Shown: positions 7,678-16,118 of the stretch, in pieces
Layout of the letters: each line of letters begins with the position of its first letter
How positions within the stretch are numbered: position 1 is the stretch's first letter
Origin: UBA7067 sp051880615
GTDB lineage: Bacteria > Bacillota > Clostridia > Oscillospirales > Acutalibacteraceae
DNA length: 64,000 nt
Reading direction: 5' to 3'
Assembly (NCBI GenBank): GCA_051880615.1
Contig: JBJEOH010000061.1
Location: 124,001-188,000, forward strand
Notes under the pieces: generated by a model
The model's database searches: none
What the model saw: the letters and a program-made list of their open reading frames with translations, nothing else
What the model was told of the DNA's origin: nothing
Translations under genes and position numbers: made by a program

Positions 7678-9069
7678 TTATGTTGTTTCAGCCTCCAGGA
7701 TTTCCGGTGTGATTTCCGGTGGGATCGGGCAATGATATGGGTGACTCCCTGTCTTCTCTTTTAACTGTCTCCATGCGATTTCTATGATTTCGGGGTTGTT
7801 GCAAACATCGACAGCCGTTGCTGCGATAATCTGACCGGCATACAACATCCCCTTGTGCGCAAAATCACTCTTGCCGCAGGCGACAGCCTGCCAGCTGTGG
7901 GCAGCAGTTCCTACCGGCCAAGTGCTTGTGCCGCACTGTGAAACAGGACAAACCCAGTTCACATCTCCGACATCGGACGAACCAGGAATTGGAATGTTTC
8001 CCGACTTGTTCCAATTCCTGGGCTTTAAGTCAAACACATTTTCAGGAATACTGTCGGCAGGCATCTGCGTTTTGACGATTTCACGAGCAAACGCAATATC
8101 GTCCGCACGCTCAACAGGGTTTGGAATTTCGCACATATTATTGTACATTACCTCATCCAGCGCCGGAATCAGCACTGTATTGCTGGTTCCTTTCAGGAAT
8201 TTTATTTCAACCTGAGTTTCGGTCATCATGGCTGCGCCTTTTGCTATATTATTGACACGCTCATAAAGATCAGAAAGTAAGGGTGCAAAGGGCGCTCTGA
8301 TCTGATACAGTGCCGATGCATAGGGCTGAACAATATTTGGCGAAATTCCTCCGGCGTTCGTTATGGCATAATGAATTCTTGCAGTTGACGGAATATGCTC
8401 TCTGAGGAATTGAACACCTATATTCATAAGCTCAAGCGCATCAAGTGCGCTTCGTCCCGCCTCCGGAGCCGCCGCCGCATGAGACGCTTTACCGGTAAAG
8501 CTATAACGGATTGAGTCATTAGCCAAAACCGGTCCGGGAGGCATCATATTGCAATTGTTAGGATGCCAGCTTAATGCCAAATCAAGTTGATCAAAGCAGC
8601 CCTCCCGAGCCATAAATGTTTTTCCGCTTCCGCCCTCCTCTGCCGGGCATCCGAAAAACACCACGGTTCCGGTTTTTCCTGTCGTTTCCAGATAATGCTT
8701 AAAGCCGACTGCGCCCATCAGTGCACCGACTCCAAGAAGATTATGACCGCAGCCGTGTCCGTTTCCGTCCTTTACCAAAGACTCCTTAACGGCAACACCC
8801 GCCTTTTGACTCAGCCCTGCAAGTGCGTCATACTCTCCCAGAAAGCCAATCACAGGCTTTCCGCTTCCCCATTCGGCACGAAATCCCGTCTTAAGACCTG
8901 CCTCTCCAACGGTTATTGAAAAGTCTTCATTTTTCAGAAAAGCAACATAATCCTTTACTGATTGCTTCTCCTTGAACCGAATTTCAGCATTTTCCCAGAT
9001 TGTATCACTCAGCTTATAAAAGTCCTCAGCTCTTTCCTCCAGATACTGAATCACCGACCGCTTATCCAT
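7678..9069 (-). CDS. M20 family amidohydrolase (AbgB-like)
   Basis: 463 aa from the ATG at 9069 behind AGAGGAGAT; the longer reading adds ten residues without a better site. HGCGHNLLGVGALMGA and FFGCPAEEGGSGK are the metal-binding and catalytic-Glu blocks of M20D amidohydrolases. The full length resembles AbgB, which helps cleave p-aminobenzoyl-glutamate, and related aminoacyl amidases. Substrate is not decidable from sequence. The gene is monocistronic with its own promoter and terminator; no AbgA or AbgT homologue is next to it. Confidence 0.85.
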   Translation of the reverse strand: MDKRSVIQYLEERAEDFYKLSDTIWENAEIRFKEKQSVKDYVAFLKNEDFSITVGEAGLKTGFRAEWGSGKPVIGFLGEYDALAGLSQKAGVAVKESLVKDGNGHGCGHNLLGVGALMGAVGFKHYLETTGKTGTVVFFGCPAEEGGSGKTFMAREGCFDQLDLALSWHPNNCNMMPPGPVLANDSIRYSFTGKASHAAAAPEAGRSALDALELMNIGVQFLREHIPSTARIHYAITNAGGISPNIVQPYASALYQIRAPFAPLLSDLYERVNNIAKGAAMMTETQVEIKFLKGTSNTVLIPALDEVMYNNMCEIPNPVERADDIAFAREIVKTQMPADSIPENVFDLKPRNWNKSGNIPIPGSSDVGDVNWVCPVSQCGTSTWPVGTAAHSWQAVACGKSDFAHKGMLYAGQIIAATAVDVCNNPEIIEIAWRQLKEKTGSHPYHCPIPPEITPEILEAETT

Positions 9070-9202
9070 TTGTAAATCTCCTCTCTTTGATTTGTTCACC
9101 GGTTTATGTCATTCCCTGTTTTTCTCATAATTGATCCTTCGTTTTCCTGAAAAACACGCTGTCAGGGCAACGAAAAGCAGAGCTTCTGCCTTCTTACTTG
9201 TT

Positions 9203-9231
9203 AGATTATCATAATTCTTTAGCCTCTACAA
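9203..9231 (-). promoter_or_regulatory. Promoter of the amidohydrolase gene
   Basis: On the minus strand, TTGTAG (9226-9231), 17-nt spacer, TAATCT (9203-9208). The roughly 130-nt leader has no obvious riboswitch. Confidence 0.5.
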
Positions 9232-9287
9232 TAGAGTTTTTAAAAAACCTGATATTCAATATTGCAAAAACAATTTTACAAAACAGC

Positions 9288-9316
9288 GTGACATTTGAAT
9301 AATTGTATGTTATAAT
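9288..9316 (+). promoter_or_regulatory. Promoter of trpB
   Basis: GTGACA (9288-9293), 17-nt spacer, TATAAT (9311-9316). The leader to the ATG is about 70 nt; no T-box or trp attenuator is evident. Confidence 0.65.
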
Positions 9317-9391
9317 GGAATAAATTAGCAATTTAAAGCATTAAAATATAAAGTGTTTTGCTAACAAAACAAAATTCAGGAGGTTAAGTCA

Positions 9392-10768
9392 ATGGAAGAG
9401 AAGAAAATCCCATACAAGATTTATCTTGACGAAAAAGAGATTCCGACAAAATGGTATAATGTCAGAGCTGATATGAAAAACAAGCCTGCTCCACTGCTCA
9501 ATCCCGCAACGCTTGAGCCGATGAAGGCTGAGGAGCTTTATCCGGTATTCTGCGAGGAGCTTGTTGCTCAGGAGCTTAACGACACCGACGCATACATTGA
9601 TATTCCCGAGGAAATTCAGAATTTTTATAAAATGTACCGTCCGTCTCCGCTTGTCAGAGCATATTTCCTTGAAAAAGCCTTGGACACACCTGCAAAGATA
9701 TACTACAAATTTGAAGGCAACAATACCAGCGGAAGCCACAAGCTTAACAGCGCAATAGCTCAGGCATATTACGCTAAAAAGCAGGGACTGAAGGGTGTTA
9801 CTACCGAAACAGGCGCAGGTCAGTGGGGTACCGCACTTTCAATGGCTTGTTCTTACTTTGGTCTTGACTGTAAGGTATATATGGTTAAGGTGTCCTATGA
9901 ACAAAAGCCTTTCAGAAGAGAGGTTATGAGAACCTACGGAGCAAGCGTTACACCGTCGCCTTCAACATCCACAGCCGTTGGAAGAAAGATTTTAGAGGCA
10001 CATCCCGGTACAACAGGAAGCCTTGGATGTGCTATTTCCGAGGCTGTTGAGGCTGCAACCTCAACAGAGGGCTATCGCTATGTTTTGGGAAGCGTGTTAA
10101 ATCAGGTGTTGCTTCACCAGTCGGTTATCGGTCTTGAGGCAAAGGCTGCTATGGATAAATACGGAATCAAGCCCGATATTATCATCGGCTGCGCCGGAGG
10201 CGGCTCCAACCTGGGAGGACTTATCGCTCCGTTTATGGGAGAGAAGCTCAGAGGCGAGGCTGACTATCGCATTATTGCCGTTGAGCCTGCTTCCTGTCCG
10301 AGCTTCACAAGAGGTAAGTATGCTTACGACTTCTGCGACACCGGAATGGTTTGCCCTCTTGCTAAGATGTATACCCTCGGCAGCGGATTTATTCCTTCTG
10401 CTAACCACGCAGGCGGACTGCGTTATCACGGAATGAGCTCTACACTTTCTCAGCTATATGATGACGGACTTATGGAGGCAACATCGGTTGAGCAGACCTC
10501 AGTTTTTGCTGCTGCCGAACAGTTTGCAAGAGTTGAGGGTATTTTACCTGCTCCCGAAAGCAGCCACGCTATCAGAGCTGCTATTGACGAGGCATTAAAA
10601 TGTAAGGAAACAGGAGAGGAAAAAACAATTCTGTTCGGTCTTACAGGCACAGGATACTTTGATATGGTAGCATATCAAAAGTATAATGACGGCGAGATGA
10701 GCGACTACATCCCAACCGACGAAGATCTTGAAAAGGGATTTGCCGGACTACCAAAGATTGATAAATAA
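9392..10768 (+). CDS. trpB: Tryptophan synthase beta chain, TrpB2 class
   Basis: 458 aa, ATG behind AGGAGGT. The NTSGSHKLNSA motif carries the PLP lysine (Lys117); the ETGAGQWGTALSMA and CAGGGSNLGGL blocks follow. The length and N-terminal extension mark the TrpB2 group rather than the TrpB1 that pairs with TrpA. TrpB2 condenses indole with serine or phosphoserine, or acts as a serine deaminase. No trpA or other trp gene is nearby, so indole salvage is the likely role (inference). Confidence 0.92.
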   Translation: MEEKKIPYKIYLDEKEIPTKWYNVRADMKNKPAPLLNPATLEPMKAEELYPVFCEELVAQELNDTDAYIDIPEEIQNFYKMYRPSPLVRAYFLEKALDTPAKIYYKFEGNNTSGSHKLNSAIAQAYYAKKQGLKGVTTETGAGQWGTALSMACSYFGLDCKVYMVKVSYEQKPFRREVMRTYGASVTPSPSTSTAVGRKILEAHPGTTGSLGCAISEAVEAATSTEGYRYVLGSVLNQVLLHQSVIGLEAKAAMDKYGIKPDIIIGCAGGGSNLGGLIAPFMGEKLRGEADYRIIAVEPASCPSFTRGKYAYDFCDTGMVCPLAKMYTLGSGFIPSANHAGGLRYHGMSSTLSQLYDDGLMEATSVEQTSVFAAAEQFARVEGILPAPESSHAIRAAIDEALKCKETGEEKTILFGLTGTGYFDMVAYQKYNDGEMSDYIPTDEDLEKGFAGLPKIDK

Positions 10769-10864
10769 TATTTCTAACCGTTGTTGGGATAATTATTATA
10801 TTTTTTGTTTGCGCAAAAAACCATAACATAATTTCATACTTGAAACGGAAAAGTTTTCAAAAAG

Positions 10865-10905
10865 AAGTGCAGCAAGTTTACGAAAGTGTAAATTTACTGC
10901 ACTTA
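10865..10905. terminator. Imperfect hairpin after trpB
   Basis: AAGTGCAG (10865-10872) pairs with CTGCACTT about 25 nt later, with partial inner pairing of GTTTAC and GTAAAT. The T tract is weak. The rest of 10769-10954 has no gene. Confidence 0.45.
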
Positions 10906-10954
10906 TACTTTTATACTGTATCAGATTGTCAGAAGATTAATAATCCTCATCAAC

Positions 10955-11239
10955 CTCGAAATCGGCAACCCGCTTTCATACCGTGACGGAATGACCTTAT
11001 CATGGGAAAACGGCAGACAGCTTGCAACGCTGACAAAGGACAACAAGACCACAAGCTATACATATGATATTTCGGGTATTAGAACACAAAAAAATGTTGA
11101 CGGAGCAGTTACAAAGTATTATTATGATGATAGTAATAACCTCGCTGCAATGACCGTCGGCGATAAAACCTTAATGTTCTATTATGATTATAGCGATACC
11201 AGATTCAGTACTGTGCAATTTCACACAGAATATTATTAA
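10955..11239 (+). pseudogene. RHS/YD-repeat protein fragment
   Basis: About 95 codons read IGNPLSYRDGMTLSWENGRQ, then SYTYDISGIRTQK and TKYYYDDSNNLAAMT. These are the tandem YD repeats of RHS wall-associated or toxin-delivery proteins. There is no start codon with a ribosome-binding site, and the frame ends early without an RHS core or toxin domain. It is a remnant of a much larger gene. Confidence 0.75.
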
Positions 11240-11254
11240 CCGGAGCTGATTGTA

Positions 11255-12160
11255 ATGAAAGCCAAAAACAATGTAAAATTTTACTCTGTGTTCTTAATCC
11301 TTGCGTTGATAAGTGCAACTTTTCTTCTTGCAGGCTGCGAAAACAAGAATAATACTGACTATAAAGCTCTGCCCGGCTATAAGGAATACATAAGCGACAG
11401 CGACAAAGGCTATGAGGATATGCCATATTTTTATGTTATTGATTCAATGGAAGAAAGCGAAGAGGCTCGTGAATATTTCAAAGCCAACAGCCGTCAGTGC
11501 GGCGAATACATAATAACCGACTATGAGGACGGAGTGTGTATTAATAAGTATCGGCTCAATCATACAATAAGTGTTTTAGATACTTTAGATGTACCGGAAA
11601 CTCTTGATGGTAAGCCGGTTGTTAAAATTGGCGGTTATCTGCAAGAAAACAGTCAGGATAGCCTTTTGCCCTATGAGGTTATCAGTGCTTTCGGCGGCTT
11701 GCGTGGGTGTACCCTTAATCTGCCGAAAACCGTTAAGGTAATAACCGCAGATTCTATAGATTCTTGCAGCTTTGCTCTTGAAGATGATGAACGAGTAAAA
11801 TTTCCTGTTTTTATAGGAATAAATGTCGATAAAGAAAACCCATATTATTCCTCAGAGGACGGATTACTCTACTCAAAGGATAAGAAAAAGCTTTTGTTTA
11901 TGAATTTCAACTATAAGATGAATTCCGACTATGAATCAAATAACTATATAGTTCCGGAGTTTGTCGAAAGTTTTGAACCGTTATTAGGTGTACCTCATGG
12001 CTTGACGAGTATTGAATTTGGGAATAATGTAAAAAGTATTAATACATACATAGATAGAGGCGAAGGAGAAACACCAAATATTGTTGTGAGAGGCTACAAA
12101 GGCACGGCGGCTGAGGAATGGGCAAAGCAGGAAGATGTAAAGTTTGAGGCTTTGGATTGA
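11255..12160 (+). CDS. Lipoprotein with BspA/LRR_5-like C-terminus
   Basis: 301 aa. A signal peptide ends in the lipobox LLAGC (Cys about 28), so the mature protein is lipid-anchored outside the membrane. The C-terminal segment with FGNNVKSINTYI and GYKGTAAEEWAKQEDVKF resembles the ends of BspA-type leucine-rich repeat proteins. No catalytic motif was recognised. It directly follows the RHS remnant and may once have belonged to the same cassette. Confidence 0.75.
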   Translation: MKAKNNVKFYSVFLILALISATFLLAGCENKNNTDYKALPGYKEYISDSDKGYEDMPYFYVIDSMEESEEAREYFKANSRQCGEYIITDYEDGVCINKYRLNHTISVLDTLDVPETLDGKPVVKIGGYLQENSQDSLLPYEVISAFGGLRGCTLNLPKTVKVITADSIDSCSFALEDDERVKFPVFIGINVDKENPYYSSEDGLLYSKDKKKLLFMNFNYKMNSDYESNNYIVPEFVESFEPLLGVPHGLTSIEFGNNVKSINTYIDRGEGETPNIVVRGYKGTAAEEWAKQEDVKFEALD

Positions 12161-12185
12161 ATGTGATTTTAATGGAGAAAGTAAT

Positions 12186-12374
12186 ATGCCAATAAATACC
12201 GTAAAATTATTACTGAGAATAATCTCGATCTTTGTACTATGTCTTTCAATAATAGGTATTGTTGTTTCAATTATCAAGAAAGATAGATTCTTTCTCGTAG
12301 GTAGTATCATTATTTCCTTGATTTCAATATATAATTCTTTTCTTGCGTTTGTAACCTTAGATAGCATACTGTAA
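12186..12374 (+). CDS. Small two-TM membrane protein
   Basis: 62 aa from the ATG at 12186 behind GGAG; a longer reading overlaps the preceding lipoprotein gene and has no site. Two hydrophobic helices (about 5-28 and 34-56) are separated by IKKDR. No family was recognised. Confidence 0.55.
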   Translation: MPINTVKLLLRIISIFVLCLSIIGIVVSIIKKDRFFLVGSIIISLISIYNSFLAFVTLDSIL

Positions 12375-12447
12375 ATTGCTTGAACCTTAAATACAATATA
12401 CAATGAATTTATTAAATGTGAGCGACAGTTTTCGGAGAGTGAATGAA

Positions 12448-13512
12448 ATGAAAAAATGCGTTAAGCTATTTTCTGCAATTTTTATTTTAAGCATGGTGAT
12501 TCTTTTATCTGCCTGCGTATCAGTTGATAAAGTAAAGCCTGTTGACAATTCATTTTATTCAAACAATAATCATTTTTCAAAAAGCGGTTTCAGAGATACA
12601 GGCACGGTGGACTCAATATGGAATAACGATGATACATTCCGTACGGGAATGGTTTATGATAACGGGGAGCTTTATTACGCCCGGAATTCCTCTGCTGATT
12701 CTGTTAAGGTTTTAAACACAGGCGGAGAAGAGCGCAGCATGGGATATTCAGGCGGAGAGTTTACGGTTTATGACGGAAAGCTGTTTTTTATATCTGACGG
12801 AAAAATCTGTTATAAAGAAGTAACCTCGGATAATGCTGTCGAACTGACAGACGGCGAAAGCTTTAAGCTTTACGGCGATTATTTGTTGACCGAAAATAAT
12901 AAAACAGACATTTATAAAATCAGCTTGTCTGACAATAAAAAAGAGAAAGTGTGTTCTGTGAATAATCAAATTCTCTGGTATTCTGTTGATAAAGATAAGC
13001 TATACATTATATATAATGATGTTGATTTGCAGCTTGTAACAGTTGATTTGCTGAGTAATGAGCTTTTGTCGCAGTACAGCCTGAATATAAATCCAGCAAA
13101 TTTTGTCGGCGTTATATGTTCGGACAATTTAATAATCGGAACAGGGAACAGTATTTATTTCTTTAACCTGTCGTCGGGACAACAGGTTAATGCCTTGAAT
13201 TGTGATGGAATAATTGCGGTAAACGGTGAAGCGGATAAGCTGTATTTTTCTGTATGCAGGACATATAAAGACGGTTCAGTTACCCGCATTAAGGAAAGTG
13301 CTGATAACGGTCTGTGGTGTTACGATTTCACGACAGCTAAGCAGCAAAAAATCTCAGACAATATTTTTGACAGGCTTTATGTTTGCAGTAATGACTGCCT
13401 TTTCGCCGCAAAAAACAGTCGGGTTGATTATGGTGTTTTTAGCGAGAAGTCATCACAGGCTGAGATTTATCAGATTAATTTAAATACAAGGGAACAGTCG
13501 CGCGTAGCGTAA
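12448..13512 (+). CDS. Lipoprotein with beta-propeller-like repeats
   Basis: 354 aa from the ATG at 12448 (GGAGAG upstream); the longer reading adds 15 residues before the signal peptide. The lipobox LLSAC lies about 20 residues in. The body is made of repeated short strands with DGELYYARN-, DGKLFFISDGK- and DKLYIIYND-like blades, as in DUF5050/WD-like propellers that bind wall or extracellular ligands. The last codons abut a tandem repeat. Confidence 0.65.
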   Translation: MKKCVKLFSAIFILSMVILLSACVSVDKVKPVDNSFYSNNNHFSKSGFRDTGTVDSIWNNDDTFRTGMVYDNGELYYARNSSADSVKVLNTGGEERSMGYSGGEFTVYDGKLFFISDGKICYKEVTSDNAVELTDGESFKLYGDYLLTENNKTDIYKISLSDNKKEKVCSVNNQILWYSVDKDKLYIIYNDVDLQLVTVDLLSNELLSQYSLNINPANFVGVICSDNLIIGTGNSIYFFNLSSGQQVNALNCDGIIAVNGEADKLYFSVCRTYKDGSVTRIKESADNGLWCYDFTTAKQQKISDNIFDRLYVCSNDCLFAAKNSRVDYGVFSEKSSQAEIYQINLNTREQSRVA

Positions 13513-13522
13513 GATGATATGC

Positions 13523-13602
13523 TGAGAGTGGAGAGTTGAGAGTGGAGAGTTGAGAGTGGAGAGTTGAGAGTGGAGAGTTGAGAGTGGAGAGTTGAGAGTG
13601 GA
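13523..13602. repeat. Minisatellite, 14-bp unit GAGAGTGGAGAGTT, about 5.5 copies
   Basis: Tandem repeat between two lipoprotein genes. Its last unit runs into GGAGGTAATAGT and so provides the ribosome-binding site of the next gene. Variants of this repeat recur at about a dozen intergenic places downstream. Confidence 0.9.
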
Positions 13603-13611
13603 GGTAATAGT

Positions 13612-13968
13612 ATGAAAAAGCTGACAGCGTTATCTTTGATTATTGTTGTTCTGATGCTTTCAGGCTGTGGGTTTCTTTACCCGATTCTCAGTCCGAATAT
13701 GGACAATCTGCCCGAGGGCGAGCTTCTGAACAGCTATCCCTCGCCAAACAGCGAAAATACTATAAATATCTATCTTTGCAACGGCGGAGCAACTGTTGAC
13801 TATGCAATTCGCGGCGAGGTTGTGAAGTCCGACGGCACAAAAAGGAATATATATTATGAGTACCATTGTGACAGTGCGCAGGTTGAGTGGCTCTCGGACG
13901 ACACTGTTATCATCAACGATGTAACGCTGAATATAGACACCGATGTTTATGACTACAGATCGCAGTAG
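13612..13968 (+). CDS. Small lipoprotein, DUF5412-like
   Basis: 118 aa. Signal peptide with lipobox MLSGC (Cys about 19). The mature part has a repeated-strand pattern (TINIYLCNGGATVDYAIRGE, then VEWLSDDTVIINDV), as in DUF5412 lipoproteins. The ATG follows GGAGG derived from the minisatellite. Function unknown. Confidence 0.7.
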   Translation: MKKLTALSLIIVVLMLSGCGFLYPILSPNMDNLPEGELLNSYPSPNSENTINIYLCNGGATVDYAIRGEVVKSDGTKRNIYYEYHCDSAQVEWLSDDTVIINDVTLNIDTDVYDYRSQ

Positions 13969-13985
13969 CGGAACAGGACAAAAAC

Positions 13986-14273
13986 TCACTTTTTCGCAAA
14001 AATAAGGCACCTCGGATTTCTGAGGTGCCTGTGGTTGTCTGTGCTGCCGTCACTTGATACTACCGTATGCAGATGTCTGAAATGCACTACACCGTATATC
14101 AGGCAGCTTGGCAGCGGTCTGTCATTTGGGTAATGTTCTATGATTTGACCGTTGCTTATACATGAGATTACATCGCTTGATTTAATATTTCGCTCTCTGA
14201 TGCGTTTTAGCGCATGCAAAGTCCATTTTATGTTACCGTTATTACATAGTTTTTGCCATAATTCAATCGTCAA
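13986..14273 (-). CDS. DUF4258 protein with altered C-terminus
   Basis: 95 aa from a TTG at 14273; the start is uncertain since no clean ribosome-binding site was found. The core IKWTLHALKRIRERNI, then DVISCISNGQIIEHYPNDRP and PSCLIYG, matches DUF4258, a RelE-like fold seen in toxin-antitoxin pairs. The usual end of the domain is replaced by HRHLRNPRCLIFAKK, which is encoded by a terminator-like hairpin, so the gene looks frameshifted or eroded near its end. No antitoxin gene was recognised beside it. Confidence 0.6.
   Translation of the reverse strand: MTIELWQKLCNNGNIKWTLHALKRIRERNIKSSDVISCISNGQIIEHYPNDRPLPSCLIYGVVHFRHLHTVVSSDGSTDNHRHLRNPRCLIFAKK
14000..14030 (-). terminator. Terminator inside the DUF4258 3' end
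   Basis: AGGCACCTC/GAGGTGCCT stem (14005-14030), followed on the minus strand by TTATTTTTG. It overlaps the last codons of the DUF4258 frame. Confidence 0.65.
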
Positions 14274-14405
14274 TTCTTCTATATTTTATTTTCCTCTGGA
14301 GTAATTGCTTTTTCGTTAGAATTATAGCATAATGTTAGTTAGAAAACGAGACGAAGGCAAGGGTGCATTTGCGAAAAAATAAATTCAAAAACCGCAAAAA
14401 AGCTA

Positions 14406-14434
14406 TTGACGGGCGAGTGAATATATGATAAAAT
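14406..14434 (+). promoter_or_regulatory. Promoter of the rpmG-secE-nusG operon
   Basis: TTGACG (14406-14411), 17-nt spacer, TAAAAT (14429-14434). The roughly 100-nt leader contains a GTAAAAAGGGG...CCCTTTTT stem and a GCCGGTATTCCGGC hairpin. Confidence 0.75.
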
Positions 14435-14538
14435 AGGTTTACCTCGTAAAAAGGGGTTTATTTTTTTGCCCTTTTTGAGGGAGGCTTGAGCCGGTATTCC
14501 GGCTAAAAATATTAATCCGAAAATCGGAGGTGCCGTTA

Positions 14539-14688
14539 ATGAGAGTTAAAATTACTATGGCTTGCACAGAGTGTAAGCAGCGCAACTACAACACTATGAA
14601 GAACAAGAAGAATGATCCGGACAGACTTGAAATGAACAAGTACTGCCGCTTCTGCAAGAAACACACTCTTCATAAAGAAACAAAATAA
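14539..14688 (+). CDS. rpmG: 50S ribosomal protein L33
   Basis: 49 aa, ATG behind CGGAGGT. MRVKITMACTECKQRNYNT and NKYCRFCKKHTLHKETK give the two CxxC pairs of the zinc-binding form of L33, a component of the large subunit. It is first in the rpmG-secE-nusG order usual for Firmicutes, with secE 16 nt downstream. Confidence 0.95.
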   Translation: MRVKITMACTECKQRNYNTMKNKKNDPDRLEMNKYCRFCKKHTLHKETK

Positions 14689-14704
14689 GCGGAGGATTTT
14701 AAAA

Positions 14705-14971
14705 ATGGCAGAGAAAAACGCCGAGAAAAAGACAGACAAAAAAGCTTCTGCCGGCAAAACAAAAAAGCCGAATGTTTTCTCAAGAATAATTAAATATCTC
14801 CGTGAGTGCAAGGGCGAAATCAAAAAGATTACATGGCCGACACCAAGGACAGTTTTCAAGAATATGGGAATTGTAATTGCGGTGATCGTCATAATCGGTC
14901 TGTTCATTTTCGGTCTTGACAGAGGTCTTTATGCTCTGCTCGGACTTATTATGCAGACAAGCGGAACCTAA
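14705..14971 (+). CDS. secE: Preprotein translocase subunit SecE
   Basis: 88 aa with one C-terminal transmembrane helix (about 58-80). A Lys-rich N-terminal tail precedes FSRIIKYLRECKGEIKKITW, the amphipathic SecE helix, and the conserved WPTPRTVFKN. SecE clamps SecY in the protein-export channel. It sits between rpmG and nusG as expected. Confidence 0.95.
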   Translation: MAEKNAEKKTDKKASAGKTKKPNVFSRIIKYLRECKGEIKKITWPTPRTVFKNMGIVIAVIVIIGLFIFGLDRGLYALLGLIMQTSGT

Positions 14972-14995
14972 TTGACACGGAGAGGGTGAATAACA

Positions 14996-15517
14996 ATGCC
15001 TGAAGAAGCAAAATGGTATGTTGTTCATACCTATTCCGGGTATGAAAACAAGGTAGCTTCAAATCTTGAAAAGACTGTTGAAAACAGAGGACTTCAGGAT
15101 TTAATCAGAGAGGTTAAGGTGCCGACCGAAACCGTGACCGAGATTGAGGATTCAAAGTCGCGTGAGGTTGAGCGCAAGATTTATCCCGGTTATGTATTTA
15201 TCAAAATGGTATATACAGACGAAACATGGTATGTTGTTCGCAACATACGCGGATGCACGGGCTTTGTCGGTCCGTCGTCCGAGCCGATTCCGCTCACCGA
15301 CGCTGAGGTCGAGAAGATGGGCGTTGAATCACGCTCAATAGAGGTTGCCTATAAGGTCGGCGATTCCGTAAGAGTTACCGACGGTCCTCTTGAGGACTTT
15401 GTGGGCGTTGTCGATGAAATCGACACAGACAAGAACATCGTCAGGGTTACTGTTTCAATGTTCGGCAGGGATACCGCCGTTGAACTGGAGCTTAACCAGG
15501 CGGAACTCGTAGAATAA
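14996..15517 (+). CDS. nusG: Transcription termination/antitermination factor NusG
   Basis: 173 aa. The N-terminal NGN domain begins WYVVHTYSGYENKVASNLEK and includes YPGYVFIKM. The C-terminal KOW domain has DSVRVTDGPLEDFVGVVDEI. It binds RNA polymerase to control pausing and couples transcription to ribosomes. It lies 24 nt after secE; a hairpin-rich 117-nt gap then precedes rplK. Confidence 0.96.
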   Translation: MPEEAKWYVVHTYSGYENKVASNLEKTVENRGLQDLIREVKVPTETVTEIEDSKSREVERKIYPGYVFIKMVYTDETWYVVRNIRGCTGFVGPSSEPIPLTDAEVEKMGVESRSIEVAYKVGDSVRVTDGPLEDFVGVVDEIDTDKNIVRVTVSMFGRDTAVELELNQAELVE

Positions 15518-15634
15518 TGCGTTAATAATCACCCGTTTTTCGGGCGTTATTATTGAGGGGCTGAGCCCCTTGTGGGAGGAGCGAAATTATAACACCGCTC
15601 CGCAAAATACCACGAATTTTGGAGGTGCAAAAAA

Positions 15635-16060
15635 ATGGCTCAAAAGGTAGTTGGCTTTATTAAGCTGCAAATACCTGCAGGAAAAGCTACACCGGCGCCG
15701 CCGGTTGGTCCGGCTCTCGGACAGCACGGCGTAAACATCATGGCGTTCACAAAGGAATTCAACGAGCGCACAAAAAATGATGCAGGCTTGATAATTCCGG
15801 TTGTAATCACAGTTTATGCAGACCGTTCTTTCACATTCGTTACAAAGACACCGCCTGCAGCTGTACTCATCAAGAAAGCATGCGGAATCGAAAAGGGTTC
15901 AGGCGTGCCGAACAAGACAAAGGTCTCAAAGATAACCCGTGAGCAGGTCAAAAAGATTGCAGAGCAGAAAATGCCTGACTTAAATGCCGCTAATGTAGAT
16001 TCAGCAATCAGTATGATTGCCGGTACAGCTCGTAGCATGGGCATTGAAGTTGTCGATTGA
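15635..16060 (+). CDS. rplK: 50S ribosomal protein L11
   Basis: 141 aa, ATG behind TGGAGGTG. KLQIPAGKATPAPPVGPALG and GVNIMAFTKEFNERT are the classic L11 N-terminal signatures; the RNA-binding C-terminal domain follows. The gap after nusG holds an ACCCG/CGGG hairpin and GGGGCTGAGCCCC, possible transcript-attenuation structures. Confidence 0.97.
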   Translation: MAQKVVGFIKLQIPAGKATPAPPVGPALGQHGVNIMAFTKEFNERTKNDAGLIIPVVITVYADRSFTFVTKTPPAAVLIKKACGIEKGSGVPNKTKVSKITREQVKKIAEQKMPDLNAANVDSAISMIAGTARSMGIEVVD

Positions 16061-16118
16061 TTAAGCCCGGGTGGGAGGACTAAATCCGATTTTACCACTC
16101 AATAGGGAGGACAAACCA

